A stretch of 64,000 bases of DNA from Macrolepiota albuminosa (Eukaryota; Basidiomycota; Agaricomycetes; Agaricales; Agaricaceae): contig JAMWFC010000060.1 in assembly GCA_027475525.1 (NCBI GenBank), positions 310,001 through 374,000 of the forward strand, in the 5' to 3' direction. A program made the translations under genes and the position numbers. The notes beneath the pieces are model-generated. The model saw only the letters and a list, made by a program, of their open reading frames with translations, searched no databases and was not told the DNA's origin. Each line of letters opens with the position of its first letter. The first letter of the stretch is position 1. Shown piece by piece: positions 1 through 10,991 of the stretch.

Positions 1-248
1 TCTTTTATATTGATTACTTATCGTCATTCAAAATGCTCTCCACAGAGCTCCAAATGTCTTATCAATTCGTGTAGTTAAAAGACCCCTGTTTCCTGGAGTC
101 GAAACCATCTTCGTTTCTTGACTCCAGGTGACGTTTACATTATATTTGATTTATTACTTATACTAACATACAAAACCCTTTGTTTCTTGACTCCAGATTA
201 AACTTGTACTATATTATCGAATATACGTTATTGCAATATGCTGCGACA
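1..248 (+). repeat. 5' LTR of Copia-1 (partial)
   Basis: It is nearly identical to 4891-5217 and ends in CTGCGACA, directly followed by the primer-binding site. It contains an intron-like stretch at 128-196 (GTGACG donor, TACTAAC at 161-167, CTCCAG acceptor). The 3' LTR is 79 bases longer over the same region because of a 77-bp tandem duplication plus a 2-nt difference. Confidence 0.93.
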
Positions 249-260
249 GGTTATGGGCCC
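249..260 (+). other. Primer-binding site, half-tRNA-iMet type
   Basis: The sequence GGTTATGGGCCC directly follows the LTR. It is complementary to the anticodon arm of initiator methionine tRNA (GGGCCCATAACC). Drosophila copia is primed in this way, by a 5' half of tRNA-iMet. The ATG inside the site (253-255) is also the likely start codon of the polyprotein. Confidence 0.8.
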
Positions 261-2046
261 CGCTGCCGCGAACGACAATACTTCTGAGACCTTACAGTTT
301 CCGAAGTTCAACGGTACGAATTACCATATGTGGGCAGATAACATGAAGTCTGCTCTACTGGCAAAGGGATTATGGGGAGTAGTCTCCGGACGCGAAACTC
401 GCCCGCCTAAACCACCTGCCGAATATTCCGAATTGCTGGCTCCATCTTGTCCTAAAAGTGACGAAAAGCCTGACTCTCCTTATAAGGAGGGGGACGACCT
501 GATGAAGGCCATGCAGACCAAGGAATTCTCAACCTGGGAGCATGCACAGGAAAAGTACCTACGTTGGGTCACCAGAGACGATTCAGCTATTGGTTTGATC
601 CGAGCTGCGATGGAATATACTCAACGTGAAGCCATTACCGATTATATGAGTTCCAAGAATGTTTGGGACCAATTACGAAAGAACTATGTCGACCAGCATA
701 GTGGTATGAATGTCCACTACTACTATCAGCAAATGTATGCAAAGCAATGGGACGGAAGCTCACCCTTGACTGATCATCTCGGGTTTTATATGATCATTCG
801 TCGCCGCTTCATCGATGCTGGTCACAAAGTTGATGACTTCACCATCCTGAATGCCATGCTTCTTTCGTTGCCCAAAACCCCGACGTGGGAGGTAGTTAAG
901 CAAAATTTGTTGCTTCGGGGCGCCTCATTAACTCTGGAAATGGTCACAACCGAGTTACTGTCCGTTTATGACAGACTTACGCTTGAAGATTCCGCCACGA
1001 ATAAGACCTTGGCTTTCGTTTCAAAAAGGGAACGCGTATCGAGTGGGAGTAAACGTGATGTTAACCACGTAAAGAAGAATATCCAACCTAAACGTGAACC
1101 TAAACCCGACGACGTTTGCCACAACTGTGGCGAAAAAGGACATTGGCGACCAAAGTGTCCTAAATTGAATAAATCCAAGTCAGTCGGAAACGCGAACTTA
1201 TCTCTTTCAGCTGAGAAGGAGCCCTCACGTGAAGTTGGAAAAGTCTTGATGGCTACTGAAGATGGTATGCCTTCTGGACTCCTACTCGATAGTGCCGCAT
1301 CATGTCATATGATTGCGGACAAGTCTTATTTTATAATCTATCAAAAGGTCAATTATCAGCATATCTCCGTTGGCGGAATGAATACTTTGACCGTGGCTGG
1401 GAAAGGAACCATTTCCTTTCAAACATGCTTGCCCGATGGCGTCACAGACGTTCAATTACACGATGTTTTGCATATTCCTACATTGGGCGCTAATCTTATT
1501 AGCCTCGGTTCATTACAGAGGGCTGGAGCCACGATCAAAGGCCTAACTTACGGCATTGGTTTGGCGTGGGGTGAGAGGGACTTCCTCCACGCAAATCTGA
1601 TCGGAACGCATGGCACACTTTACCGAATCGTCACTATGACCATCGGTGTTGATGAAAATAAAATTGCTTACATTGCCAGTAAGCCCACTATGCGTTTATG
1701 GCATCGCCGGCTAGGGCACATTAGCCCTCGTTCAATCAAGAGCATGATTGACCATGACCTTGTTACTGGAGTCAACATCAAGTTCCCTCGCGAGTTTGAC
1801 CGCCTCTGCAGTGGTTGTGCAGAAGGCAAATCAACTCGTCCTCCTCTCCCTGACGTTAGTCGCACTCAATATGACAAGAACGAATTACTTGTTGTCGATT
1901 TAACAGGCCCTATGAACGTGCCTACCTGGGACGGCAAACGTTACGCTTTAGCTGTAGTGGAAGCAAGTCGACGTTATCCTACTGGCTCTCTTTTACAAAA
2001 TAAAGAAGAAGCTTACCCAGCACTTCGCGACAAAGTTGCACGTTAC

Positions 2047-2200
2047 GAACGAGAGGGAGGGAAACTTGTGAAAATCATTAGAACGGATAATGGAAGTGAG
2101 TTCGTTAACGCACTAATGCGAGAGAACGAGAGGGAGGGAAACTTGTGAAAATCATTAGAACGGATAATGGAAGTGAGTTCGTTAACGCACTAATGCGAGA
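2047..2200. repeat. Exact 77-bp tandem duplication (no. 1)
   Basis: Bases 2047-2123 are repeated without mismatch at 2124-2200. The duplication falls in the integrase core of Copia-1 and shifts the frame. It has the same period as seven others in this window, so it is probably an assembly overlap. Confidence 0.97.
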
Positions 2201-3777
2201 GTTTTGCAAACAGAATGGCATAATTCACCAAACAACGAACCCCTACCGACCCCAACAAAATGGTATTGCTGAACGCACTATTGCCGTTCTAATGGAGATG
2301 GTCAGGAGTATGCTTCACACTGCCAAAATGGACTTACGCTATTGGGGTGAGGCATTCCTATATGCTGTATACTTACGTTCCGTCACTCCTACCTCCGCTC
2401 TCGGAGGAAAGGTACCTTATACCGAATGGTACGGTCGTAAACCAGACCTATCCCACGTAAGAATCTTTGGTTGGCTCATGTGCCTAAAGAAGTACGACAC
2501 GGCAAACTGGAATTGCGGGCAGTGCGTGTGCGGATGTTAGGGTGGTGGATGGATGAGACTAAGGGCTACAGACTGGAAGACCTTGAGAATGGGAAACTCA
2601 TAACTTCTAGAGACGTTGAGTTTTATGAGGATGATACTCCGAGTGAGTTAGCACATTTGGACTCTGGACTCACAAGTTCAACCTCAGACAAAATAAACCG
2701 TTTCATCGACACGGCCGTCTACCCAGAATCCAGCAAACCTCACGAAATTTCCATTCCTGGACCATCCTCTGAGTCTGAAGTAGAGACTCAACTTTCGAAT
2801 GAAAACGCCTTTGATAACGGTTCTGAAGATGACGCTTTCATGGAAGACTTACAGTATCCATCCGTTTCCCCCATTCCTCATCGCGACTCTACTCCACCTG
2901 TACCACCTGCACTTCGAAAGACAACGAAGTGGTCGGACTTGCCCAAACGTGAACCTTCGACGCGCACAAAACGTCTGCCTATCAGGTATCAGACAGACCA
3001 AGAAGACAACGAAAATACAGGTCACATGGCTTTTGTTGCTGTTTCGGGTCCTCGCGTCGAAGAAGCCTTGAATTCGCCTCAAGCTGCCGAATGGCAGAAA
3101 GCAATTGAGAGCGAATACGAACAATTACTTCACAAAAGGGTATTTGAAGAGATCGATCATTTACCTCCGGGCAAAAGGGCAGTGGGAAGTAAAATCGTTT
3201 TGAAGGAAAAGTTCGATGAACAAGGCAATCACGCTAAGTTCAAAGCCCGTATTGTTGCTCAAGGTTTCTCTCAAATCCCTGGCATCGATTATAGTGATAC
3301 TTTTTCTTCAGTCGCGAAATTCACGACACTGCGAGTATTCTTATCTTTAGCCGCGGCCCTTGATTTCGAGGTACACCAAATTGATGTGATTGGTGCGTAC
3401 CTCGAAGGCTCTCTCGATGAAGAAATATATATGAAGGCACCTAATGGAATTGGGAAAACGAAGTACTGGAGGCTGCTCAAAGCTATCTACGGTCTCAAAC
3501 AGGCAGGTCGTAAATGGAAGGAGCGATTGCACGACATATTGATGTGCTTGGGTTTTAAACCCTCTCACACTGACGATTGTCTTTACATCCTCCAATCGGA
3601 TGGTAAAGTAATCCTCATTGTTCTGGTTTATGTGGATGATATGGCAATTGCTGGTCGAGATATGTGTCGAATCATTTCTTTCAAGCACGATCTGAATAAA
3701 GAATTCGACATAACTGATCTAGGAGAAATTCATTATCTTCTAGGTCTACAGATCAAAAGAGATCGACAGAACCAAAC

Positions 3778-3931
3778 CATATATCTCAACCAGTCAATGT
3801 ACATCGACACAATCCTCGATCGTTTTGGTATGAGTTCGTGTCATCCCGTTGCCACATATATCTCAACCAGTCAATGTACATCGACACAATCCTCGATCGT
3901 TTTGGTATGAGTTCGTGTCATCCCGTTGCCA
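3778..3931. repeat. Exact 77-bp tandem duplication (no. 2)
   Basis: Bases 3778-3854 are repeated exactly at 3855-3931. It lies between the RT and RNase H regions of Copia-1 and breaks the frame. Confidence 0.97.
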
Positions 3932-4480
3932 CTCCTCTACCCACAAATCACAACCTCTCATTACTTCAATGCCCTCATTCCGATGAAGACCGGGAGAGTT
4001 ACAAGACCTATTCAAATGGCTTACATTATCTCTCTCTGGTGGGTTCACTGCTCTACGCCACACAGACGCGTCCCGACATTCAATTTTCGGTGAGTCTGTT
4101 GGCTCAATTCTCGGACAACCCAGGCGTACCTCATCTCGCGGGCTGCAAACGAGTATTGCGCTATCTTAAGGGCACAAAATCTTACAGCTTAAAATTGGGA
4201 GGTTTGGAAACCAACAAAATAACCCTAGTCGGATGGAGCGATGCCAGCTGGGCACAAGACCAATACGACAGACGATCCACCAGTGGATGGTGTTACAATA
4301 TCAACGGCAGTCTTGTCTCGTGGTCATCCAGAAAGCAGTTGGTTACTGCAACCTCTACAGTCGAAGCGGAATATATAGCATCGGCTAACACTACTTGCGA
4401 GGCCATCTGGCTACGAAATCTGTTGCGAGATTTAGACTTCGAACAAGTTGAGGCAACAATTATTCATACTGACAATACTG

Positions 4481-4634
4481 GAAGTATAGCTCTATCAAAA
4501 AATCCCGTTGGTCACTCACGAGCTAAACATATCGACATTCGCTTTCACTTTATCCGCGAAGTATAGCTCTATCAAAAAATCCCGTTGGTCACTCACGAGC
4601 TAAACATATCGACATTCGCTTTCACTTTATCCGC
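4481..4634. repeat. Exact 77-bp tandem duplication (no. 3)
   Basis: Bases 4481-4557 are repeated exactly at 4558-4634. It lies in the RNase H region of Copia-1 and breaks the frame. Confidence 0.97.
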
Positions 4635-4786
4635 GAACATATTGCTTGAAGGAACATAAAACTTCAATACATCTCGACTCGCGACATGATAGCGGATGTT
4701 CTCACAAAGGCTTTACCGAGGGAAACGTTTGAAAAACATCGTAAGAGACTTGGTGTATTATTGCCTCCGCTGCCGTCAAGTGGGAG

Positions 4787-5217
4787 TGACGAAGAAAATG
4801 ACTAGCAGCTTTGGCAGTACTATTGCGTATAACGTCACGCAATAGTGTAATACTATCGTATGTTTTACTATTATCTCAGTTTTTTCAAATTCTTTTATAT
4901 TGATTACTTATCGTCATTCAAAATGCTCTCCACAGAGCTCCAAATGTCTTATCAATTCGTGTAGTTAAAAGACCCCTGTTTCCTGGAGTCGAAACCATCT
5001 TCGTTTCTTGACTCCAGGTGACGTTTACATTATATTTGATTTATTACTTATACTAACATACAAAACCGAAACCATCTTCGTTTCTTGACTCCAGGTGACG
5101 TTTACATTATATTTGATTTATTACTTATACTAACATACAAAACCATCTTCGTTTCTTGACTCCAGATTAAACTTGTACTATATTATCGAATATATGTTAT
5201 TGCAATATGCTGCGACA
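4787..5217 (+). repeat. 3' LTR of Copia-1
   Basis: It starts with TGACGAAG directly after the polypurine tract AGTGGGAG (4779-4786) and ends in GCGACA. Bases 4891-5217 match window bases 1-248. It holds the 77-bp duplication at 4991-5144, so the intron-like segment of the 5' LTR appears here nearly twice. Confidence 0.9.
4991..5144. repeat. Exact 77-bp tandem duplication (no. 4)
   Basis: Bases 4991-5067 are repeated exactly at 5068-5144, inside the 3' LTR of Copia-1. A third, partial unit follows because the unit itself begins and ends with a similar sequence. Confidence 0.97.
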
Positions 5218-6712
5218 CACACGTCCCCTCTCCCCTCCTCTCTTTCTGCCCCTCCTTCGTCCTCTTCTACTTCCACCAGCCTCGCTCATGTGTCATACTT
5301 TCCACCATTCTTCATCATCATCTTTCCTCGTCTGTCGTTTTCCTGATCGTCTTCCGTCGGTCTTTGTTTTTCTGTTCTTTTTTTCCTCATTCTTGTGAAT
5401 GCCTTCGCTGAGAACTTTGCCATCGCCTCTAGAACTCCTTAGTTCTCAGCAGGTTGGGCATTGCTTTATAAGGTCACGCGATATGAACTTCAGGGTCGGC
5501 ACTGCTACTACTGTAAAGGACGTCAACTTTTGTGAACCGCAACCGTGACACGTAGAAAGCACCGAGAACGAAGTATATTAGTAAGTAACTAAAAGAGTAT
5601 ATCGTTGCTTATTACCGTAAGTAAAGCAAGATCACACATGACTATCGTGGCAGCGACAGCGCGGCAAATCTTGCGAGCGTTGGAAACCTTTTTCTGACCA
5701 TGCGATGAAGTGATGGTTGTTGAAGTTTTTGTAATCTTGGGCAGTCTTCACAAGCTCTGTTGAACTCGCACCATTGGACTTTTGCATCAGTCGACAAAGC
5801 TGTATATTAGAATCCAAGCGCGAAACAAATGTGGAGTTCCCAGCAATCGTTTATCAAGTTACCCACTTGAAGAACTTGAATCGATATGATCAGCTACGAT
5901 TTAAAGATCGATAATATTGCACGGTCGTCACTTGAAGTTCGTCATGGTCAAAGAATTTGTTGTCTCCATCCCAGGTGTGTCATTCATCTTGCCATGACTC
6001 CATTTCGATCTATCTACTCGCCCTATTTTGGACTTCAGTTCAGGTTCTACAGTGCTGCCTGTTACTCCACGCTATTCGTTCGGCATAGATAAATCCTTTT
6101 CGATGCAGTAAATCTGGCTAACATTGTTGTCGGAAACGCATATTTCGTACACCTTCGAAGTTCGTCCTCGTCCGCGTACCCGCTGGTTGCATGACCCACT
6201 CTTCCTTCTACTTCATTTTACACGTTTGGCTCTATTTCTCACTCCAGAAGTTTATCAATCTTGAGGACCCTTGCTGTGGTAGACGAGATAGGGCATTGTT
6301 AAGTTGTGCGCAATCAGCACATTAAATGTCATGCCGATCAAGGGCAAAAAAAGCTTAAACAGCTCTAACGAGAGTTTATGGTCTTGAGATGTGAAACTGA
6401 CGTGTCAGATGTGATACTTGATCTTATGGGTGTGGTGACCTTGAAGGCCGTATCAGCAGATATACGCATCTTGATTTGGAATCGAGATGTAGCAAATACC
6501 TACCGCTACATCAAGCCTCTTTCCAGCTGGGAGTGGCACACAAAATGGGTTATAGCCGATTTTCTGTCCTCTGCAATAACTTTACTTGCTGGGAAACAAA
6601 GAACGCTTAATTCATAAGAAACGCGATCTTGGTCAACCACTAAAAGATGACAATTTATACTTGTGCAGGGGTATAAATCATTAGCTATATAGAGTTACAA
6701 ACATGTTGTAAA
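5218..6712. other. Region without a recognisable gene
   Basis: The DNA is CpG-normal. Short ORFs exist on both strands (for example 5207-5398, 5886-6092 and 6378-6617), but none shows a domain, a conserved pattern or a convincing splice set. The first 200 bases are pyrimidine-rich and translate to low-complexity Leu/Pro/Phe. I see no tRNA and no further repeat. Confidence 0.5.
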
Positions 6713-7539
6713 CTATGGGCGGTGGACTCTAATGTCTTGAAATATGGTTGAAGCCCTCCTGACAAATTGCTTCAAAGTTCTCTTCTTTTGTGCAGATTCC
6801 TTAGATATGCCTGAGTCACTCTGCCTGACATTACCCCTATCGCCTTCAACCATCTCGTCTTTCTTGATTTGGTGAACAGAGGCAGTGGTTGCAACTGGTT
6901 TCGATATAATTACCGGGACGCTGTCAGTCATATTCTGGTCCGCGGAATTAGTCCTCCCAGTGGAGAAAGAGGAGTTATCGTGAGTATGAAAGTGAGGTGT
7001 GAGGTTATGCAGGGCAGTGACAATCTGTGTCGAGAATCGTCTCGCAGGAAGGGTAAGGCGCCGTGCAACTTTGGGCTTCATAGATCTACCACGGGCAATC
7101 GCATCTTTGACAGACGAGTTAAGCCTGTTAAAGGGGATTTTTGTAGAAAAGGAGACGCGATGGCGTTTGGTTTTCTCTGTGTGAATAAGCGAGTGATGAG
7201 ACTTGGGGACAAGTGATTGTTTTCCTTACCGGGCTCATCGACTTCTTTCTTGGCAGCAACAGCTTCGTCTGGGTCTACGAGAGTAGACGTGCTTGACATG
7301 ACTGATGCAGAACGGCGTTTTCGAGTGATTTCACGGATGGGAGGTTTTGCAATAGTCCAGGAGGGAAAAGCCTGGAATAGCATCACCGTAAAGAGTGACT
7401 GTGGATGTAATCAGTACAAGAACATAACAGAATTTAAGCTTGCGAGACGTACAATCATAATGTACGTGTAAGTAGGAACCCTGGAAACGAGCATGATGAT
7501 GAAAGGTGGGCGTTGTTCGGCGAGAATGACGGAAGACAT
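6713..7539 (-). CDS. Hypothetical protein, three exons, one membrane segment and a basic tail
   Basis: The proposed model on the minus strand is exons 7453-7539, 7230-7398 and 6713-7176. The introns are 7399-7452 (GTACGT donor, CTGAT branch, CACAG) and 7177-7229 (GTAAGG donor, CACAG). The join keeps one frame across 720 nt, giving 239 residues. The start is the ATG at 7539 in the context ACCATGTC. Residues about 13-41 are hydrophobic and could be a signal anchor or membrane helix. The rest is polar and rich in Arg/Lys/Ser/Thr, with blocks such as RKRRSAS and KKRTLKQFVRRAS near the C-terminus. I do not recognise a family. A small membrane-anchored protein with a basic region that could enter the nucleus or bind a partner fits, but that is inference. 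Confidence 0.6.
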
Positions 7540-8500
7540 GGTGAATTCAGTAGGAATGAGTATCAGTGATAGTAATAGGTTGTGTTTTTGTTGAAAGTTG
7601 GCGACGTTTTCGGCCTGGCTTTATGCATTTTGCCTCCGCGGGACCAAAGTGGGTCACTGGACAAAAAAGGAAATGTCTCCTATTCTATTCTATGACGTAT
7701 GAAACAAACAATGTGGCGCAGTGGAGTTAGAAGAGACATGTGGCGCTACCCCACGGGACTGTGTAGAGCGTAGTGTTTCAAATCGTGTCTTGAGTATGGT
7801 GGTCACTGGGCACTTTGCATGGGCAACAAAAGGGGCGCAGCGTTGGCAACTAAGACAGACGACAGTGACTTACAACTGGGCCCAATGTAAAGACCAAGTG
7901 TGTAGTATCCAAGTGCGACAATTGGCTACGTACCCGTTTGCAGTGACTTGGAGCGCCTGTGCAATTAAGTTACCTGTCATGAGAGTACCTAACAGTAGAG
8001 GACTTCCACCGAGGAATACGCCGGACGGTGATCTCAGAAACAATAGGTCAAGAAGATTGTCAAAGTCCTTGTATAGAAAGTATGATTGTGTCCCTGGCAA
8101 ACACAATTGTTAGTACATGACAGCAGGTATTTATTTTTGCAATTATCTCTACCTACGTTGGAATCATGTCAAGGAGATGGTCTGATTTTGGTTGGTCATG
8201 AAAATTGGACCGACGGAAGGATTTAAATGATGGGCGATCTTTCAGGGGGATTCGCGGCCATAGTCTTCAAACAATTCAGGGTCATCGTGTTTAAATTGAC
8301 GTCGAAATCAATACAAAAATGTACTGCAAAACATCCTAAAGACCATCGGGGTTCGTTCTAGCAAAGGAGTCTTATATTATCTGTTGATCTTGTTGGGCCA
8401 AGACACCCCGAGACATGCATGGTCGTTATCTTTTATCTCTAAGTCGAGCTCTACTCTCTTTTGGGAAGAATTATGTCACAAGGAACTTTAGTATCTGTCA
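7540..8500. other. Upstream region of the 6713-7539 gene; no recognised gene
   Basis: This is the promoter side of the minus-strand gene. A 130-residue plus-strand ORF at 7721-8113 has no hydrophobic pattern, motif or splice support that I can recognise and is left uncalled. Confidence 0.4.
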
Positions 8501-10738
8501 CTGGTGGTTTCTGTTATACTAGCCGAACCTGAACTCAGGGGTGAAAAACAGGCAACCCAGTAAGGGAGGACCCGCATTTAGTAGCGGGGAAGATGAAAAC
8601 GATTTTTTCACAGTATTTAGACCACCTTGTAATTTTTGATATTCTGTTAACTTTGCTTGCCATCTTTTCCTGCATACTCCATGAATCTCTGACTGGTGTG
8701 CACTTTGCAACTTTAAGTTATCTGTTGGACTTTAGGGTCTGCTCTTCTCCATTCATCATGTGTAGATTACTATTTAAGTTGACAAAACCCTTACTTGCAC
8801 CTCAGTTACTTCTTGATAAAATGACACACATACTGAGGCTGTAAGTCTTGTTTCTTTTTTCCTTACTTCAACTAGACTCTGATTAATGACTACATATAGA
8901 ACTTCTTTGTTAGAACTAAGCACTTAGTATCCAACTGTAAGTATATGATTCTAGAGGTATGACTTTAGTATAATTAGTCTGTGTATAGAAATGTGTCAAC
9001 ATACCCTCAGTCCAGTATGAGTGACTGAGGGTTTGTCCATGTACATAGCAGTATATATGTAAGTATGTAACAAAGAAATAAAATAATCAAAGAGGAGGCA
9101 TACAAAGATGACAGTGCAATATGTGTGATGGGTGATGGGACAAAGTGATGGTGGCCATGTGGCTCAACATTCTTCATTTTTCCTGTTTCTAAGTACAAAA
9201 TATAGTTGCTTCTCAATAAAATGACACACATACTGAGGCTAACTTCTTTGTTTTTCCTGTTTCTAGTTTCTAGGTCTCACATTATCTAATCCTGGTCTCA
9301 TTTTAGAATCTCCAGTTCTTGACTCAACCTTATCACCTCCTTTTCTTCTATTCACCCCAACTCCAGACTTGCTTCTTCTTGATGTCTTAAGCTCCAGAAC
9401 ACATCCTGGAGCATCAGACAATCTAAGTACATAGTTCACCACTTGAGTCTGGCCTTATAAGGGTGTTGCTTTATTTGAAAGGCCTTCAAGTCAGTAGTAA
9501 CTGACAACTGTTCTCAAATTCTTCCCTCAGATCCTTCATCTTGATGCTGGAAACATCACAACAAAATTTGAGCTCTTTGCTTGTGCTAAGGCAAAAAGTA
9601 AAATATCATACAATTTGTCTACAGCTCTACTTATTGTGCTTGTCAGCTGGAATCAAGATTCAGAATACAAATACAATATGTATAGAGTGTACTCACCTTA
9701 TAGCTGAAGAATTAAGTGAGCTTTATATGAACAATCTTGTGAAGGATCTAGTTTTTTCATAAGAGCAAATGACACATAACAACAATATCAACATGAATTA
9801 CCAGACTGTAATTGTTGAATCCTACTATGTCAAGCTTGTAGGATGGCATGAGCACACTCTATTCACTAGCCCATCAAACATTTCTACAAAGGACAAAATC
9901 CTCCTCCTTTGCTCTGCATTTCAAGATGGAAATTGTTGCTGGGTGATTTTTACTCACAAAGAACAACTTGAGCACCAGAAGAAACTTGCAGAAGCAAGAA
10001 AAGAGAGCATAACAATTGGTAAGAAGCAAAAAGAGAGAAGTGACAAGGGGAAATTACAAGGGTCAAGGGCAAAGAAGCAATGTAAAACTAGTGCTTCATC
10101 TCAAATGCCTCCCATGTACAAGAGCAAGGACATGATTAATGATTCACTGGATGAAAACAATGAGCAATGAGTGTTATTCATATTGCAAATATAAATATTG
10201 TCAGAGTTCTTTTGAAATTGAAGTTCAATTTTGAGGTATACTTCAAGCTTACTGTCAGTGACAATGATGGTAAAGTATATAATATTGTAAATACAATTGT
10301 AATCTGAGTTTTTCAAAGATTCAAGTCCAATTTTGAGGTATACCTTGAGCTCACTATTGGTGACAATGACAATGAAGTGTTGATCAACATTGTCAATAAT
10401 GAAGACAGGTGATGGAAGAATGCAACCACATGATGACAGCCCAGCATAGATCAAAGATAGCCATGTTGCCAAGAGGACTTATTTCTGATTTTTCCAATGT
10501 ATTTTCCTTGAAATTCAAGCTCACTGTCATCAACAATAGTGGGAGGGGCAAGAAGTCACAGGAATGATGAGCAGAGGTACCAATGTCAATAATCAAGCAA
10601 TCATCCTGACAGATGTTGATGGCAACACTGACAGCAGGCACATGATGCCTTGACATGTCCAGCAGCATCAGTCAGAATACCCAGAGGCTGGAGCAAAGAA
10701 AAATTATGTTCTATAAAATAAAAGACATTTATTGGTGC
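8501..10738. other. CpG-depleted, AT-rich repeat land
   Basis: CG dinucleotides are almost absent here, unlike in the flanking gene regions. A block of about 23 bases containing AATGACACACATACTGAGGC occurs at about 8818 and again at about 9217. A stretch starting TGTTAGAAC near 8908 and running to about 9290 resembles a decayed Copia LTR, but the ends are not certain. The segment 9769-10170 is listed separately. Confidence 0.5.
9769..10170 (+). other. Degenerate ORF, repeat-associated protein with a basic C-terminus
   Basis: The 133-residue ORF reads continuously and ends in a Lys/Arg-rich tail containing KKQKERSDKGK. Preceding it is a KLVGWHEHTLFTSPSNIST segment. From memory, short proteins with a V-x-L-x-GWP-like segment and a basic (K/R)ERSDKG tail are common in Agaricomycete genomes as repetitive genes of unknown function, but I could not check this. 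The region is CpG-poor, suggesting an old repeat copy. The upstream ORF 9541-9762 on the same strand may be its N-terminal part after a frame break. Function unknown. Confidence 0.3.
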
Positions 10739-10751
10739 ATGTCTCCCAACA
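10739..10751. repeat. Target-site duplication, left copy, of SINE
   Basis: The 13-base sequence ATGTCTCCCAACA is repeated exactly at 10979-10991 and flanks the tRNA-like element. Confidence 0.6.
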
Positions 10752-10978
10752 TAAAGTAAACCCAACCCATCTGGTTGGTGGATACCCCCCTCTGTCCTAG
10801 AAATGCCAGGCTTGGTAGCCATGTGCTAGTGATGTTTCTCCCAACCCTTATTAAATTTGGGCTCAAAGGCTTTATGCCAGGATATTGCCCCTATCAGGGA
10901 TCAATCCACCACCTTCTGGTTCAATCAGGTTTACTCTATGTTGAGAAACATTCCACTAAGCCACAGTGGCTTAGTGGA
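10752..10978 (-). mobile_element. tRNA-derived SINE, 227 bp
   Basis: Read on the minus strand, the right end contains TGGCTTAGTGG, which fits the pol III A box (TRGCNNAGYNGG). About 55 bases further on is GGATTGATCCC, which resembles a B box (GGTTCGANTCC). Spacing and order fit a tRNA-like SINE head. The element is bounded by 13-bp direct repeats, as expected for LINE-mediated integration. Its head forms a 17-bp perfect palindrome with a one-base centre (10948-10982, partly overlapping the right duplication). The tail at the left end (minus strand ...TTTACTTTA) is not a clear poly-A. Confidence 0.55.
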
Positions 10979-10991
10979 ATGTCTCCCAACA
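10979..10991. repeat. Target-site duplication, right copy, of SINE
   Basis: This is the second copy of ATGTCTCCCAACA, directly after the A-box end of the SINE. Confidence 0.6.

Larger units (their letters stand above)
253..4805 (+). pseudogene. Copia-1 gag-pol polyprotein, interrupted
   Basis: Visible in order are: a Gag domain; a zinc knuckle CHNCGEKGHWRPKC (near 1120-1160); an aspartic protease core LLLDSAAS (near 1280); a GAG-pre-integrase motif LWHRRLGH (near 1695); an integrase core with RTDNGSEF and QQNGIAER; an RT with intact YVDD (3629-3640); and RNase H. The start is taken as the ATG at 253 (MGPAA), which matches the start of Copia-2. The frame is broken by 77-bp duplications at 2047, 3778 and 4481, a net loss of about 10 nt near 2468 compared with Copia-2, and a TGA at 4647-4649. 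Removing the three extra copies and restoring 10 nt gives exactly 1444 codons, so only two natural lesions may exist. The final stop lies 19 nt inside the 3' LTR. Confidence 0.92.
1..5217 (+). mobile_element. Ty1/Copia LTR retrotransposon (Copia-1), 5' end cut by window edge
   Basis: The order is LTR, primer-binding site, gag-protease-integrase-RT-RNase H, then LTR. This domain order, with integrase before RT, defines Ty1/Copia. The first base of the window aligns with base 4891 inside the 3' LTR, so about 104 bases of the 5' LTR lie upstream of the window. CpG sites are plentiful, unlike in Copia-2 and Copia-3, so this copy is probably young. The target-site duplication cannot be checked because the left end is missing. 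Three coding frame breaks and the longer 3' LTR all involve exact 77-bp tandem duplications that are probably assembly artefacts. Confidence 0.95.

Noticed and set aside
2145..4566. Copia-1 as several separate genes (2145-2540, 2471-3910, 3838-4566)
   Set aside because: These are pieces of one polyprotein separated by 77-bp duplications and a 10-nt loss; the motifs run continuously.
5207..5398. Leu/Pro/Phe-rich ORF as a small membrane protein
   Set aside because: It begins inside the LTR end and the composition follows from a pyrimidine-rich stretch.
7721..8113. 130-residue plus-strand ORF as a gene
   Set aside because: No motif, no splice pattern, and unusual residue make-up; I cannot support it.
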